Source: CAVQBC01 sp963848415 (lineage in GTDB: Bacteria > Actinomycetota > Thermoleophilia > Solirubrobacterales > Solirubrobacteraceae). From it: DNA of 64,000 nt. The stretch covers positions 1,984,001-2,048,000 of the forward strand of contig CAWKDN010000001.1 in NCBI GenBank assembly GCA_963848415.1, given 5' to 3'. This document shows, piece after piece, positions 45,085 through 54,047 of this stretch. Every line of letters starts with the position of its first letter. The first letter of the stretch is position 1. A model generated the notes under the pieces. That model was not told the DNA's origin, did no database searches, and saw nothing but the letters and a program-made list of their open reading frames with translations. Made by a program: the position numbers and the translations under genes.

Positions 45085-46521
45085 GTGTCCCGGCCCGGCT
45101 ACATCCGGCGGCGACCGGCCGGCGTGCTGGTCGCCGGGCTGATCGAGCCCGAGGTGCAGCCGTGGCTGCGCGCGGCCGGGCACGCGCCGCTCGCCGCCCG
45201 CCGCGTGGACGCAGCGCTCGCGGCGATCGGCTCCGAGCCGATCGACCTCGTCATCGTCGACCGCGAGCCCGCCGGCGTCGATGCCGCGGGGGTCTGTCGC
45301 GCGCTGCGCGCCGACGCCCGCCTGGACGGGGCGTGGATGCTCGCCATCACCGGCGCCGGCCGCGGCAGCGCCGGCGACGACGTGCTGCAAGCCGGCGCCG
45401 ACGACTACCTGCGCCGGCCCTTCAGCCGGCTCGAGCTGCTCGCCCGCGTCGGCACCGGACTGCGGGCGGCCCAGCAGCGGGCCGACGACGACGTCCTGCG
45501 CTCGCTGATGGTCAACGTGCCGGGCGCGATCTACCGCTCGGCCTGGCATGCGGGCTTCGCGCTCGAGCTGATCAGCGACGAGATCGAGCGGATCTCCGGC
45601 TACCCGGCCGCCAACTTCCTCGCCAGCGAGCGGCGCACGATCCTGAGCATCGTGCACCCGGGCGACCGCGAGGCCGTCGAGCGGGCGATCGCCGAGACGC
45701 GCGCGCAGGGGGGCGGTTTCGCCGTCGAGTACCGGATCGTGCGGCCCGACGGGACCGTGCGCTGGGTGCTCGACCGCGGGCAGCTCGTGCCCGGCGCCGG
45801 CGACCGGCTGTGGCTGGACGGCGCCCTCTTCGACGTGACCGAGCGCCGCGCGGCCGAGCAGGCGCTGCGCCGCCGCGAGGTCGAGCAGGCGCGCACGGCC
45901 GAGCTGCGCGCCTCGCTGGCCCGGGTCGTGGAGGCGGGCGACACGGCGCGCCGGAAGATCGAGCGCGACCTCCACGACGGCGCCCAGCAGCGGCTCGTCG
46001 CGCTGGCCCTCGACGTCCGCATGGCCCGCGCCCGGGTGCGCCGCGAGCCGGAGACCGCGGGTCCCTTCCTGGACGGGCTCGGCGACGAGCTCTCCCAGGC
46101 CTCCGCCGAGCTGCGCGAGCTGGCGCGCGGGATCCATCCTGCGGTGCTCACCGAGCGCGGGCTCGCCGACGCGGTCGCCGCGCTGGCGGCGCGCGCGCCC
46201 GTGCCGGTGGAGCTGCTCGACGTGCCGGACGGGCGGCTCGCTCCGCCGGTGGAGATCGCGGCCTACTTCACGGTCTCAGAGGCGCTGACCAACGTGGCGA
46301 AGTACGCGCGCGCGTCGCACGCCACGGTCCGGCTCGCGACCGGCGACGGCGCGCTGGTGATCGAGGTCGCCGACGACGGCGTCGGCGGCGCCGGTGCGTC
46401 CGCCGGCTCGGGGCTCAGCGGCCTCGGCGACCGGGTCGGCGCGCTGCAGGGCTCGCTCACGGTCACCAGCCCGCCGGGCAAGGGGACCGTCGTGCGCGCG
46501 GTCCTGCCGCTTGCGAGCTAG
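45085..46521 (+). CDS. Hybrid sensor kinase: degenerate REC, PAS, HisKA_3, HATPase
   Basis: A 478-residue soluble kinase. An N-terminal receiver-like domain (1-120) keeps DLVIVDREP but lacks the acid pair (reads VLVAGLIEP) and has YLRRPF instead of a Lys, so phosphotransfer is doubtful. A PAS/PAC domain (about 135-265, LELISDEIERISGYP) follows, then HisKA_3 with His297 in IERDLHDGAQQRL, and HATPase with EALTNVAKYARAS and GSGLSGLGDRVGAL. It is NarL-type by kinase class. No response regulator adjoins it. Confidence 0.88.
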   Translation: MSRPGYIRRRPAGVLVAGLIEPEVQPWLRAAGHAPLAARRVDAALAAIGSEPIDLVIVDREPAGVDAAGVCRALRADARLDGAWMLAITGAGRGSAGDDVLQAGADDYLRRPFSRLELLARVGTGLRAAQQRADDDVLRSLMVNVPGAIYRSAWHAGFALELISDEIERISGYPAANFLASERRTILSIVHPGDREAVERAIAETRAQGGGFAVEYRIVRPDGTVRWVLDRGQLVPGAGDRLWLDGALFDVTERRAAEQALRRREVEQARTAELRASLARVVEAGDTARRKIERDLHDGAQQRLVALALDVRMARARVRREPETAGPFLDGLGDELSQASAELRELARGIHPAVLTERGLADAVAALAARAPVPVELLDVPDGRLAPPVEIAAYFTVSEALTNVAKYARASHATVRLATGDGALVIEVADDGVGGAGASAGSGLSGLGDRVGALQGSLTVTSPPGKGTVVRAVLPLAS

Positions 46522-46961
46522 GGTCCGGCGTCGATCGTCGCGTCGATCGTCACGGCGCCGCGGGCGCGCGCCACCGAGAGGCGATGGTGGCCGTCGCGGA
46601 TCGCGTAGGTCTCGCCGACCGGCACGACCGAGATCGGCGGCAGCACGGTCCCGCGGTGCTCGGCGAGCCACACCTGCGTCCAGCGGCAGCGGGCGCGCGA
46701 GGCGGGGTAGAAGCAGCGGTCGAACAGCGTCGCGCGGCTCGGCTCCAGCGAGCCGACGATCGCGTCGACCGGGATCTCGTGCACCCCGCGTCCGTGGATC
46801 GCGGTGGCGTGGCCGAGCCGGCGCTCGGCGAAGACCTCGAGCTCACGCCGCCGCTCGTCGCCGCGACGGAACCAGGCGGTCAGCGCCGCGCGCCGGCGGG
46901 CGCGCGAGGCGCGCAGGAAGGCCTGCTCGGCATCGATCTGGGGGGAGCCCGTCGTCCACAT
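46518..46961 (-). CDS. Stand-alone ParB-like (Srx-fold) domain protein
   Basis: A 147-residue protein. The C-terminal half (PISVVPVGETYAIRDGHHRLSVARARG) is the ParB/Srx-fold signature with the GHHR box, and the N-terminal half is Arg-rich and helical. It lacks the DNA-binding helix-turn-helix of chromosome-partition ParB, so it is not a partition protein. ATG 46961 is chosen. Its 3' end overlaps the kinase stop by 4 bases. Similar single-domain proteins are common in actinobacteria with unknown role, possibly CTP-binding. Confidence 0.75.
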   Translation of the reverse strand: MWTTGSPQIDAEQAFLRASRARRRAALTAWFRRGDERRRELEVFAERRLGHATAIHGRGVHEIPVDAIVGSLEPSRATLFDRCFYPASRARCRWTQVWLAEHRGTVLPPISVVPVGETYAIRDGHHRLSVARARGAVTIDATIDAGP

Positions 46962-47050
46962 GAGGCCATGGTGGCCTGCGACGGCCCGCACCACATCGGG
47001 AGGATGGAGCGCGCTCGGCGACAAGGCCCTTAGGACCGCGCTCAGGCCGC

Positions 47051-48124
47051 TTAAGTGGCCTCGGCGGCTCGCAGCCGGCCGGGCACGCCGTTGAAGCGGC
47101 CGAAGCGCTCGACGGCTGCCTCCAGCGCCGCGAGCTGCGGGCGATCGAGCGGCGTGAAGAGCGTCGCGTCGATCGTCGCCGAGCGGCCGGTCACGGTCCG
47201 CTTCCAGCTGCCCACAGTCAGGCCGTCGATGACGATCGGGCGGCTCAAGAGCCCCTCGCGCGGCGGCGAGCGGGCGAGCACGACGCGCAACCCCTTGTAG
47301 CCGATCAGCAGCTCGTCGTACATCGGGACCAGGAACGCCTCGGTCGCCGTCGCGGGGCCGGGCTCGCCGGGAGCCGCGTACCAGTCCGTGCCCTCGTCGT
47401 CGCGCTCGTGCGCCAGCCCGTCGCCGAGCGACGCGACGGCGGCGCGGCAGTCGGCGACCGTGAGCCCCGACCAGGTCGAGAAGTCCGCGACCGTCGCGGG
47501 CCCGCGGCTCGTGAAGTACCGGCGCGCAAGCTCGGCGAGCGCCTCTTCCCGGCCGAGCTCGCGGCCGCCCGGCGCGCGCGCGTCGAGCAGGGCGTAGGTC
47601 TGCTGGCGGCCGCGCCGCGGGCCGCTGCAGATCAGCGCCTCGAGCTCGGCGTGCATGAAGAGGTAGCCGAGCGCCAGCCCGTCCGCGTCGATCCCGGCGT
47701 CGCGCAGCGCGGCGGCGAGCTCGGGGCGCGTCCGCGGCGCGCCGTCGGCGAGCGCGCGGTCGAACACCGTCAGGCTCCGTGCGCGCAGGTCCTCCTGCAC
47801 GCCGAAGGTCTTGTACGGGAAGCGGTTGGCCTGATGCACGCGCGGGGCGGTCAGGCGCAGCAGCCAGCGGATGTCCTCGCGCGCGACGAAGTGCCAGGTG
47901 GGGCGCAGGAGGTGCGTCCGCAGGATCTCGCCGCGGGCGCACGCCGCCTCGACCTCGGCGTCGGTGCCGTCGCGCACGCGCTGCCCCACCGACCACTTCG
48001 CCTCCGCGTACTCCTGCGCCTGGACGGCCGCGAGCCGCCGGACCACCTCGACCGGGGTGGCGAGCGGCGCGGACGCGACGCGTTGGGAGTGCAGCCGCCG
48101 GCGGATGATGGCCAAGCGGTCCAT
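47051..48124 (-). CDS. AlkZ-like winged-helix (HTH_42) protein
   Basis: A 357-residue member of the family that includes AlkZ (YcaQ/AZL), DNA glycosylases that unhook interstrand crosslinks. The defining QxQ motif is present as VQAQ (Gln35-Gln37), and the three winged-helix repeats can be followed (LLRPTWHFVAREDIRWLL; ELAALIC-like LEALICSGPRRGRQ; LLIGYKGLRVV). ATG 48124. A second relative is at 57500. Catalytic activity is inferred from the motif only. Confidence 0.82.
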   Translation of the reverse strand: MDRLAIIRRRLHSQRVASAPLATPVEVVRRLAAVQAQEYAEAKWSVGQRVRDGTDAEVEAACARGEILRTHLLRPTWHFVAREDIRWLLRLTAPRVHQANRFPYKTFGVQEDLRARSLTVFDRALADGAPRTRPELAAALRDAGIDADGLALGYLFMHAELEALICSGPRRGRQQTYALLDARAPGGRELGREEALAELARRYFTSRGPATVADFSTWSGLTVADCRAAVASLGDGLAHERDDEGTDWYAAPGEPGPATATEAFLVPMYDELLIGYKGLRVVLARSPPREGLLSRPIVIDGLTVGSWKRTVTGRSATIDATLFTPLDRPQLAALEAAVERFGRFNGVPGRLRAAEAT

Positions 48125-48147
48125 GGCCGGACTCTAAGGTCTCCCGC

Positions 48148-48549
48148 GTGCTCCCCCGCGCGCTCGTCGCTGCACTGCTGGCGCTCGCGGCGCCGGCCGC
48201 GGCCGGCTGCGGATCCGACGAGCAGGCCCCCGGACCGGACAAGGCGGTGCGCCGCTCGGCCGGGCAGTACCTCGACGCGCTGATCGGCGGCCGCTGGGCG
48301 GACGCCTGCCGGCGCATGACACCGGACGCGCGAGCCGTCGTCGGTGAGGAGCGCGGGGGCGCGGGATGCGAGGCGGCGCTGAGTGCCGGCGAGGCGCTGC
48401 CGGCCGAGGTCCTGGCCGGCGCCCGGCGCGAGATCGCGGGCGCGCCGGTGCGGATCGCCGGCCCGCGGGCGGAGCTCGGGCCGGTCGCCGACCTGCCGGT
48501 GCCGCTGCGCTTCGAGCGCCGCGACGGGCGCTGGCTCGTCGCGCCCTAG
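48148..48549 (+). CDS. Small putative lipoprotein
   Basis: A 133-residue protein with a signal peptide ending APAAAGC; AAGC is an acceptable lipobox, with Cys about residue 21. After it come SDEQAPG and a domain whose ending LPVPLRFERRDGRWLVAP resembles nuclear-transport-factor-2-like proteins. GTG 48148 is 24 bases from the divergent AlkZ-like gene. No function can be given. Confidence 0.7.
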   Translation: MLPRALVAALLALAAPAAAGCGSDEQAPGPDKAVRRSAGQYLDALIGGRWADACRRMTPDARAVVGEERGGAGCEAALSAGEALPAEVLAGARREIAGAPVRIAGPRAELGPVADLPVPLRFERRDGRWLVAP

Positions 48550-48553
48550 CGCC

Positions 48554-49468
48554 CTAGTCGGCCGCGAGGATGCTGCCGGACTCGGCGAGGTCGTAGCCGC
48601 CGAGCGCTTCGAGCCGCCGGCGGGTCGTGCTCGTGCCGAGCGCTCGCACGAGCGGCTCCAGGCCGCCGGTCTGCGCCCGCGTGGTCGCGACCTCGAACGG
48701 CTCGCGGACGAGCGGGACGAAGTCGAGCCCGAGGGTCCTGGCCGCCGAGCGCAGGCCCAGCCCGGCGTCGGCCTCGCCGGTCGCCACGGCGACCGCGACG
48801 TCCAGGTGCAGCGCGACCTCGGGCCCGGTGACGTCCTCCGGCGCGCCGCCGGCCTCCAGCACGAGCCGGTCCATCAGCGTCCGCGTGCCGGTGCCGCGCG
48901 GGCGGCGCGCCGCCCGGACACGCGTGAGCGCGCCGGCGTCGCCGAGCCCGAGCGGGTTGCCCGCGGCGACGATCAGCCCCTGCTCGCGCCGCCACAGGTG
49001 GACGAGCACCGGCTCGCGGCCGGCGAGCAGCGTGCGGGCGAAGGGGGCGTTGTAGCTCCCGTCGCGGTGGCGCAGGTGCAGGGCGGCGCCGTCGGCGGCG
49101 TCCTGCCAGAGGGCGGTGAGCCCGCTGAAGCTCCCGCGCGCAGCGGCGACGGCGATCTCCCCACTCGTCTCGGCCAGCACGAGCGCGAGCGCCGGGTCGT
49201 CGCTGCCGGCCAGCCGGAAGGCCTCATCGGTGCGCAGCAGCCGGCGCGCCGCGAGCTCGCCGCCGGCGGCGATGCGGCCCACGCGCCGGGCGGCCAGCAC
49301 GACGACCCCGGCGTCGGCGAGCGCCAGGTAGGCCCGCTGCACCGTGCTGGGGGCGAGCTCCTCGTCGGCCGCCAGACGGCGAACGGACGGCAGCCGATCG
49401 CCGGGCGCCAGCTCGCCGGCGGCGACCCGCGCGGCGAGCTTCTCGGTCAGGTCCGTGTACCGCGGCAT
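48554..49468 (-). CDS. HTH regulator with periplasmic-binding-protein-like domain (oxyanion sensor)
   Basis: A 304-residue protein. Residues 1-70 are a GntR-type winged helix (LAPGDRLPSVRRLAADEELAPSTVQRAYLALADAG, broken here into its helices). The rest is a PBP-like domain of the type found in molybdate/tungstate-responsive regulators: LRHRDGSYNAPFARTLLAGR, VHLWRREQGLIVAAGNPLGL, and EADAGLGLRSAARTLGLDFVPL. It is divergent from tupA across 60 bp and most likely represses the tungstate operon when the oxyanion is present. Confidence 0.82.
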   Translation of the reverse strand: MPRYTDLTEKLAARVAAGELAPGDRLPSVRRLAADEELAPSTVQRAYLALADAGVVVLAARRVGRIAAGGELAARRLLRTDEAFRLAGSDDPALALVLAETSGEIAVAAARGSFSGLTALWQDAADGAALHLRHRDGSYNAPFARTLLAGREPVLVHLWRREQGLIVAAGNPLGLGDAGALTRVRAARRPRGTGTRTLMDRLVLEAGGAPEDVTGPEVALHLDVAVAVATGEADAGLGLRSAARTLGLDFVPLVREPFEVATTRAQTGGLEPLVRALGTSTTRRRLEALGGYDLAESGSILAAD

Positions 49469-49528
49469 GCTCTTGCAGTCTGAATCACTATGGTCCGTCA
49501 CACAACAGCGCACCGACTCGGAGGAGCA

Positions 49529-51028
49529 ATGGGGAAAAGCCGGTTCATCGCCGTGGCGGGTCTCGCGGGAGTATGCCTCGTGGGCGCACCTGCGGCCTCG
49601 GCACAGACGCCGCAGGACCTGGTGGTCCAGAGCACGACGAGCGTCCGCGACTCCGGGCTGCTGGCCGAGGTGATCATCCCGCAGTTCCAGCAGCGCTACC
49701 CGCAGTGGCGGCTGCGGGTCGTCGCCGTCGGCACGGGGCAGGCGATCGTCAACGCCCGCGCCGGCCAGGGTGACGTCCTGATCACCCACGCGCCCGCGCT
49801 CGAGCAGCAGTTCCTGGCCGACGGGTTCTCGCTGGAGCCCTTCGGCCGCTCGATCATGTGGAACGACTACGTGATCGTCGGTCCGGCCAACGACCCGGCC
49901 GGGGTGGGCGCCGCGGGGCGCAACAACGCCGCGGCGGCCTTCAGTGCGATCGCGGCCGCCGGCGCCGCCGGCCGGGCGACGTTCGTCTCGCGCGGGGACA
50001 ACTCCGGCACCAACACCAAGGAGCGCGAGGTCTGGGGCCTCACCTCGGTCGCGCGCAACGCCCGCAACGAGCCCGCCGGCAACCCCGCGTGGTACCTCCG
50101 GGCCGGCCTGGGCATGGCCGACACGCTGCGCCTGACCCAACAGTGCCCGTCGCGGACCGGCTGCTACACGATCACCGACCGCGGGACGCTCGAGCAGCTG
50201 ATCGCCAACGGCGCAATCACTTCCCTGCCGATCGTGATGGACGACCAGGCGGCGACCGCGCCGGGCGGCTCGTCGCTGATGATCAACCAGTACCGCGGGT
50301 ACGCGCTCAACCCGGCGAAGGTGCCGGCGGCCAAGACCGAGGGGGCGCTCGCCTTCTTGGACTTCCTCACCGCGCGCTACTTCCAGGGCGTGCTGACGCG
50401 CTTCCCGACCCGGGAGAAGCCCGGCTTCTTCCCGGCCGCGTTCCCGGCGGTGGATCTGGACGGGCGCCTGCGCCGGACCCTGTCGGCCCGATGGGCGCTG
50501 ACCCTGCGCGGGACGATCGCCTCGACGGTCCCCGGCCAGCCGGCGCTCAACGACATCGGCGTGCGGCTCTCGCGCTTCACCTCGTCGGTGTCGAGCCGGA
50601 CGCTCGCGAGCGACGCGGCCAGTGGCAACGGCGCCTTCCGGCTGCGCTGGCGGCCGGACCGCAGCGGCGAGCTGTTCCTCACGACGCGGCGCTTCCGCGA
50701 CTACAGCCCGCTGCGCGAGTCGCTCGGCCGCGTGCGCGTGCGGGCGGAGGTCGACCTGCGGGCCGTGCGCGCGCGGGCCGGCGGCGTGCGGGTCTCCGGC
50801 CGGGCGTGGCCCGGCACGGGCCGGCGCCGCGCGCGCCTGCAGGTGCAGGCGCGGCCGGCCGCCGGGGGCGCCTATCGCGTCGTCGGCCGGGTCGCGCCGC
50901 GCCGTGGCACGCAGTTCGCGCTCAACGCGCCGCTGGCGGACGGGCGCTGGCGCGTGCGCGTCCGCTACGTGGACTCAGGGACGGTGGAGGCGGGGACATC
51001 CCGCGTCCGGACGGTCGTCGTCGGCTGA
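49529..51028 (+). CDS. tupA: Tungstate/molybdate-type ABC substrate-binding protein with Ig-like extension
   Basis: A 499-residue exported protein. A GGAGGAG site just before ATG 49529 fixes the start. The signal peptide ends ASA (residue 25). Residues 30-310 match TupA: STTSVRDSGLL at 35-45, SRGDNSGTNTKE at about 154-165, and the late NQYRGYALNP region. TupA proteins are normally about 270-290 residues; here some 190 more residues form beta-rich, Arg-rich Ig-like regions. There is no lipobox, which is unusual for a binding protein in a cell without an outer membrane. Confidence 0.85.
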   Translation: MGKSRFIAVAGLAGVCLVGAPAASAQTPQDLVVQSTTSVRDSGLLAEVIIPQFQQRYPQWRLRVVAVGTGQAIVNARAGQGDVLITHAPALEQQFLADGFSLEPFGRSIMWNDYVIVGPANDPAGVGAAGRNNAAAAFSAIAAAGAAGRATFVSRGDNSGTNTKEREVWGLTSVARNARNEPAGNPAWYLRAGLGMADTLRLTQQCPSRTGCYTITDRGTLEQLIANGAITSLPIVMDDQAATAPGGSSLMINQYRGYALNPAKVPAAKTEGALAFLDFLTARYFQGVLTRFPTREKPGFFPAAFPAVDLDGRLRRTLSARWALTLRGTIASTVPGQPALNDIGVRLSRFTSSVSSRTLASDAASGNGAFRLRWRPDRSGELFLTTRRFRDYSPLRESLGRVRVRAEVDLRAVRARAGGVRVSGRAWPGTGRRRARLQVQARPAAGGAYRVVGRVAPRRGTQFALNAPLADGRWRVRVRYVDSGTVEAGTSRVRTVVVG

Positions 51029-52367
51029 GCGGCACGGGGCGGGCAGCGGCGCTCGTCGCCCCGCTGCTCGCCCTGCTGATGCTCATCCCGGCCGCGCACG
51101 CGGCCGGGGTGGTGGTGCGGATTCCCGGGCGTGAGCTGCGGGTCGGCGAGGCGGAGCTGAGCCGCGCCCAGGACGTCGCCGCCGGCGCCTACACGCTGCG
51201 CGGGGACGGCGGGGAGGGCGAGCCGATCGCCCACCCGCCGGGGGTCTCGCTCGGGCGCGTGCTCGAGCTGGCCGGGGTGGCGCCCGACGCCGTCTCCTTC
51301 GTCTCGGTCCGGCGCCCGAACGGGACGCTGGCGATCCTGCGGGCCGCCGACCTCGCGCGCCCGGCGCCATTTGCAGAGGGCCCGCCGCTGGTCTGGCTGG
51401 ACGCCGGCAGCGTGCGCTTCCTGCGCCCCGTCCGGGGGCCGAGCGACCTCAACGCGGCCGACAACGTCGACACGGCGGGCGACGATCTCCAGGTCCGCGT
51501 GCACCAGGGCCCGCTGCTGGCGGTGCGCGTGCGCGTCCGGCCGCGTCGCCCGCGGGCGCGCGCGCCCGTGCGCCTGGAAGCGCAGGTCAGCGGCGGCGCG
51601 GCCGCCGGGCTCACGGTGAGCTGGCGCTTCGGGGACGGCGGTGAGGCGGGCGGCGCGGCGGTGACGCATCGCTTCCGGGCGCCGGGCACCTACGCGGTGG
51701 TCGCCAGCGCAGAGGCAGCCGACGACTCGGGCGGCGCCTCGGAGCCCGTGGTCGTGCAGGTCGGTCGTGCGGCGCGGCGCGGCGAGCGGCCCGGCGGCGG
51801 CGGGGGCGACCGCGAGCGCGCGCCGGCCACGGGTCCGGCCGCAGGGCGCGACCGGGGCGGCAGCGGCGGCAGGCGGCGACGGCGGCGGGAGCGCGGGGCA
51901 GCGAGGGCTCCGGGCCGTCGACCGAGGCGGCGCCGGCGCCGCCTGCCGCGCCCGCCGCGCCGCCGGCTCCGGGGCCCGCGGCGCCGCCGGCCCCAGCTCC
52001 CGCGGCACCGCCCGCTCCGGCTCCCGCGGCGCCGCCCGCTCCGGCGCCATCGCCGTCGGCCACGCCCGCCCCCTCGGCGACCGCGGCCCCCGATCGTCGC
52101 GCCCGCCCCACGCCGACGCCCACCCCGCGTCCGCGCCGCGCGCCGCGCGTGCCGCCGGGGACCGTGCCGGTCGAGGGCGTGCTGGTCGCCTCGAGCTCGC
52201 CGGCCGCCGCGGCTGGCGCCGTGGGCGCGACCTCCGCGCCGCTGCCGGCGGCGCGCCCGGGCTCCGCTGCAGATCCGGCGGACCTGACGCTGCCGATCGG
52301 CCTCGCCCTCACGGCGCTGCTGGTCGGCCTGGGCGCCGTGCGCGAACGCCGCCGGAGGCTGCGGTGA
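51025..52367 (+). pseudogene. Membrane-anchored surface protein with sulfite-oxidase-like and PKD regions (frame lesions in linker)
   Basis: A signal-like segment (LVAPLLALLMLIPAAHA) is followed by a domain resembling the molybdopterin-binding fold without cofactor (PGVSLGRVLELAGV, then VWLDAGSVRFLRPVRGP). A PKD domain follows (VSWRFGDGGEAGG, later HRFRAPGTYAVVASA). A Pro/Ala-rich linker leads to a C-terminal TM segment (LTLPIGLALTALLVGLGAV) and Arg-rich tail. The ends are in different frames, with shifts inside the GC-rich linker at about 51765-51915; sequencing error is likely there. The start is unclear: CTG 51025 overlapping the tupA stop, or ATG 51079. Confidence 0.6.
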
Positions 52368-52981
52368 ACGTCGAGGAGGTGATCTTCGAGGTCGCCGAGG
52401 CGCTGCGGGTGCCCGTCCTCGTCCTCGTGCTCGCGGCGCTCGCGCTCGTGCTGGTCGAGTCAGGCGCCTTCGTCGTCGAGCTCGTGCGCCGCCGCCGTCG
52501 CGACACGGCCCGGCTCGAGCTGGCCGCGGTCGGCGCGCGCGAGGCGCTCGAGCGCGGCGACATACCGGCCGCCCAGGGGCTCCTGTGGCCGGCCGCCTCC
52601 AGCTCGGCCATGGGGGACACGCTGCTGCTGATCGTCGCCCGCGCCCGGGAGGCGGGCAGCGAGGACCGGATCGCCAAGGCGCTCGCCGACTTCGACTACG
52701 CCTCGATGCGCAAGCTCGAGCGCACCCGCCTGCTGGTGCGCGCCGGCCCGGCGCTCGGGCTCATGGGCACGTTGATCCCGCTCTCACCCGCGCTGGCCGG
52801 CCTGGCCCAGGGCAACGTGACCGAGCTGAGCAGCAACCTGCGGCTGGCGTTCAGCATCACGGTCCTCGGCCTGCTCGTCGGCACCGTCGCCTTCGGCATA
52901 TCACTGATGCGCGACCGCCTCTACGGACAGGATCTCTCCGACCTCGAGTTCGTGGCCGCGACGCTGCAGGAGGGCTCATGA
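52364..52981 (+). CDS. MotA/TolQ/ExbB-family proton channel protein
   Basis: A 205-residue protein with one TM segment near residues 17-37 and two near 125-145 and 160-182. The family signature RAGPALGLMGTLIPLSPAL lies before the last helices. ExbB/TolQ/MotA proteins form proton-driven channels that power work at the cell surface. GTG overlaps the stop of the surface-protein gene; ATG of the DUF2149 gene overlaps its own stop. TonB and an outer membrane receptor are not present, which makes its role in an oxyanion uptake operon unusual. Confidence 0.85.
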   Translation: MNVEEVIFEVAEALRVPVLVLVLAALALVLVESGAFVVELVRRRRRDTARLELAAVGAREALERGDIPAAQGLLWPAASSSAMGDTLLLIVARAREAGSEDRIAKALADFDYASMRKLERTRLLVRAGPALGLMGTLIPLSPALAGLAQGNVTELSSNLRLAFSITVLGLLVGTVAFGISLMRDRLYGQDLSDLEFVAATLQEGS

Positions 52982-53331
52982 GAAGCTCGCGCGTCCGCGC
53001 CCGGGCCCGCTCGCGGCCGGACAACGGCGGCGACCCGCTCGACGGGCTGGTCAACCTGTTCGACCTGGGCGTCGTGCTCGCGGTCGCCTTCCTGCTCGCC
53101 GCGCTGGCGTCGCTGGACCTCACCGGCGTCCTCACCCGCGGCGAGGTGACGGTCGTGCGCAGTGGCCCTGAGGGCCAGACGATCATCGTCAAGCGCGGCG
53201 AGCGCCTGCAGCGCCTGCGGCTCGCCCCCGGGGAGCGCGTGGCGGGGCGCGGCACGCCCGTCGGGCGCGTCTACCGGCTGCCCGACGGCCGGCTCGTCTA
53301 CACGGAGCAGCCGCCGGGAGCGGGTCCCTGA
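52978..53331 (+). CDS. DUF2149 small membrane protein
   Basis: A 117-residue protein with an N-terminal basic stretch, one TM segment (about residues 28-47, VNLFDLGVVLAVAFLLAAL) and a short C-terminal domain (VKRGERLQRLRLAPGERVAGRG, split by turns). The layout GGDPLDGLVNLFD before the TM resembles ExbD/TolR, and DUF2149 proteins are known neighbours of ExbB-like channels. It overlaps both neighbours by start-stop coupling, so it is probably the channel's partner subunit. Confidence 0.75.
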   Translation: MRSSRVRARARSRPDNGGDPLDGLVNLFDLGVVLAVAFLLAALASLDLTGVLTRGEVTVVRSGPEGQTIIVKRGERLQRLRLAPGERVAGRGTPVGRVYRLPDGRLVYTEQPPGAGP

Positions 53332-54047
53332 TGGACTTCATCTGGGACGGCATCAAGCAGGCGGTCGAGCTGATCGTCAGCGGCGACCCCGAGGTCTTCG
53401 GGATCGTCCTGGTGACGCTGCGCCTGGCGCTGTGGTCGACGCTGCTGGCGCTCGCGGTCGGGCTCCCGTGCGGGCTCGCGCTCGGGCTCGGCCGCTTCCG
53501 CGGCCGCGGCCCGGCGGTGGCGGTGGCCAACGCGGGCATGGGGCTGCCGCCGGTCGTCGTCGGGCTGGTCGTCGCGCTGCTGCTCTTCCGCGGCGCGCCG
53601 CTGGGTGGCCTGAACCTGCTCTACACCCTCAACGGCGTGATCCTCGCCCAGGCGCTGTTGGCGCTGCCGGTCGTCGTCGCCCTGACGGCGTCCTCCGTGC
53701 AGGCGCTGCCGGCCGGGCTGATCGAGCAGGCGCGCGCCTTTGGCGCCTCGCGCCCCGCCGTCGCCGCGCTCGCGCTGCGCGAGGCGCGTGTCGGGATCCT
53801 GGCGGCGACGATCGCCGCCGCCGGCTCGGCGTTCGCCGAGGTCGGCGCCGTGGTGCTCGTCGGCGGCAACATCGACGGGCAGACCCAGACGCTCGCGAGC
53901 GCCGTCCTCGTCCGCGTCTCGGCCGGCGAGTACGGCACGGCGATCGCCCTGGGTGCGATCCTGCTGGGCCTCATCCTGCTCCTCGCCGCCGCCCTCACCG
54001 TCCTGCAGCAGCGCCGGACCCGGACGGTGCTCGGCCGCCCGTCGTGA
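53331..54047 (+). CDS. tupB: Tungstate ABC transporter permease
   Basis: A 238-residue permease with about five TM segments. The ABC coupling loop is EQARAFGASRPAVAALALREAR, split as EQARAFGAS and LREARVGIL. The ending INIDG-like GGNIDGQTQTLASAVLV is characteristic of TupB/WtpB-type permeases. ATG 53331 shares a base with the preceding stop (TGATG); the stop overlaps the tupC GTG. Together with TupA and TupC it should import tungstate or molybdate. Confidence 0.9.
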   Translation: MDFIWDGIKQAVELIVSGDPEVFGIVLVTLRLALWSTLLALAVGLPCGLALGLGRFRGRGPAVAVANAGMGLPPVVVGLVVALLLFRGAPLGGLNLLYTLNGVILAQALLALPVVVALTASSVQALPAGLIEQARAFGASRPAVAALALREARVGILAATIAAAGSAFAEVGAVVLVGGNIDGQTQTLASAVLVRVSAGEYGTAIALGAILLGLILLLAAALTVLQQRRTRTVLGRPS

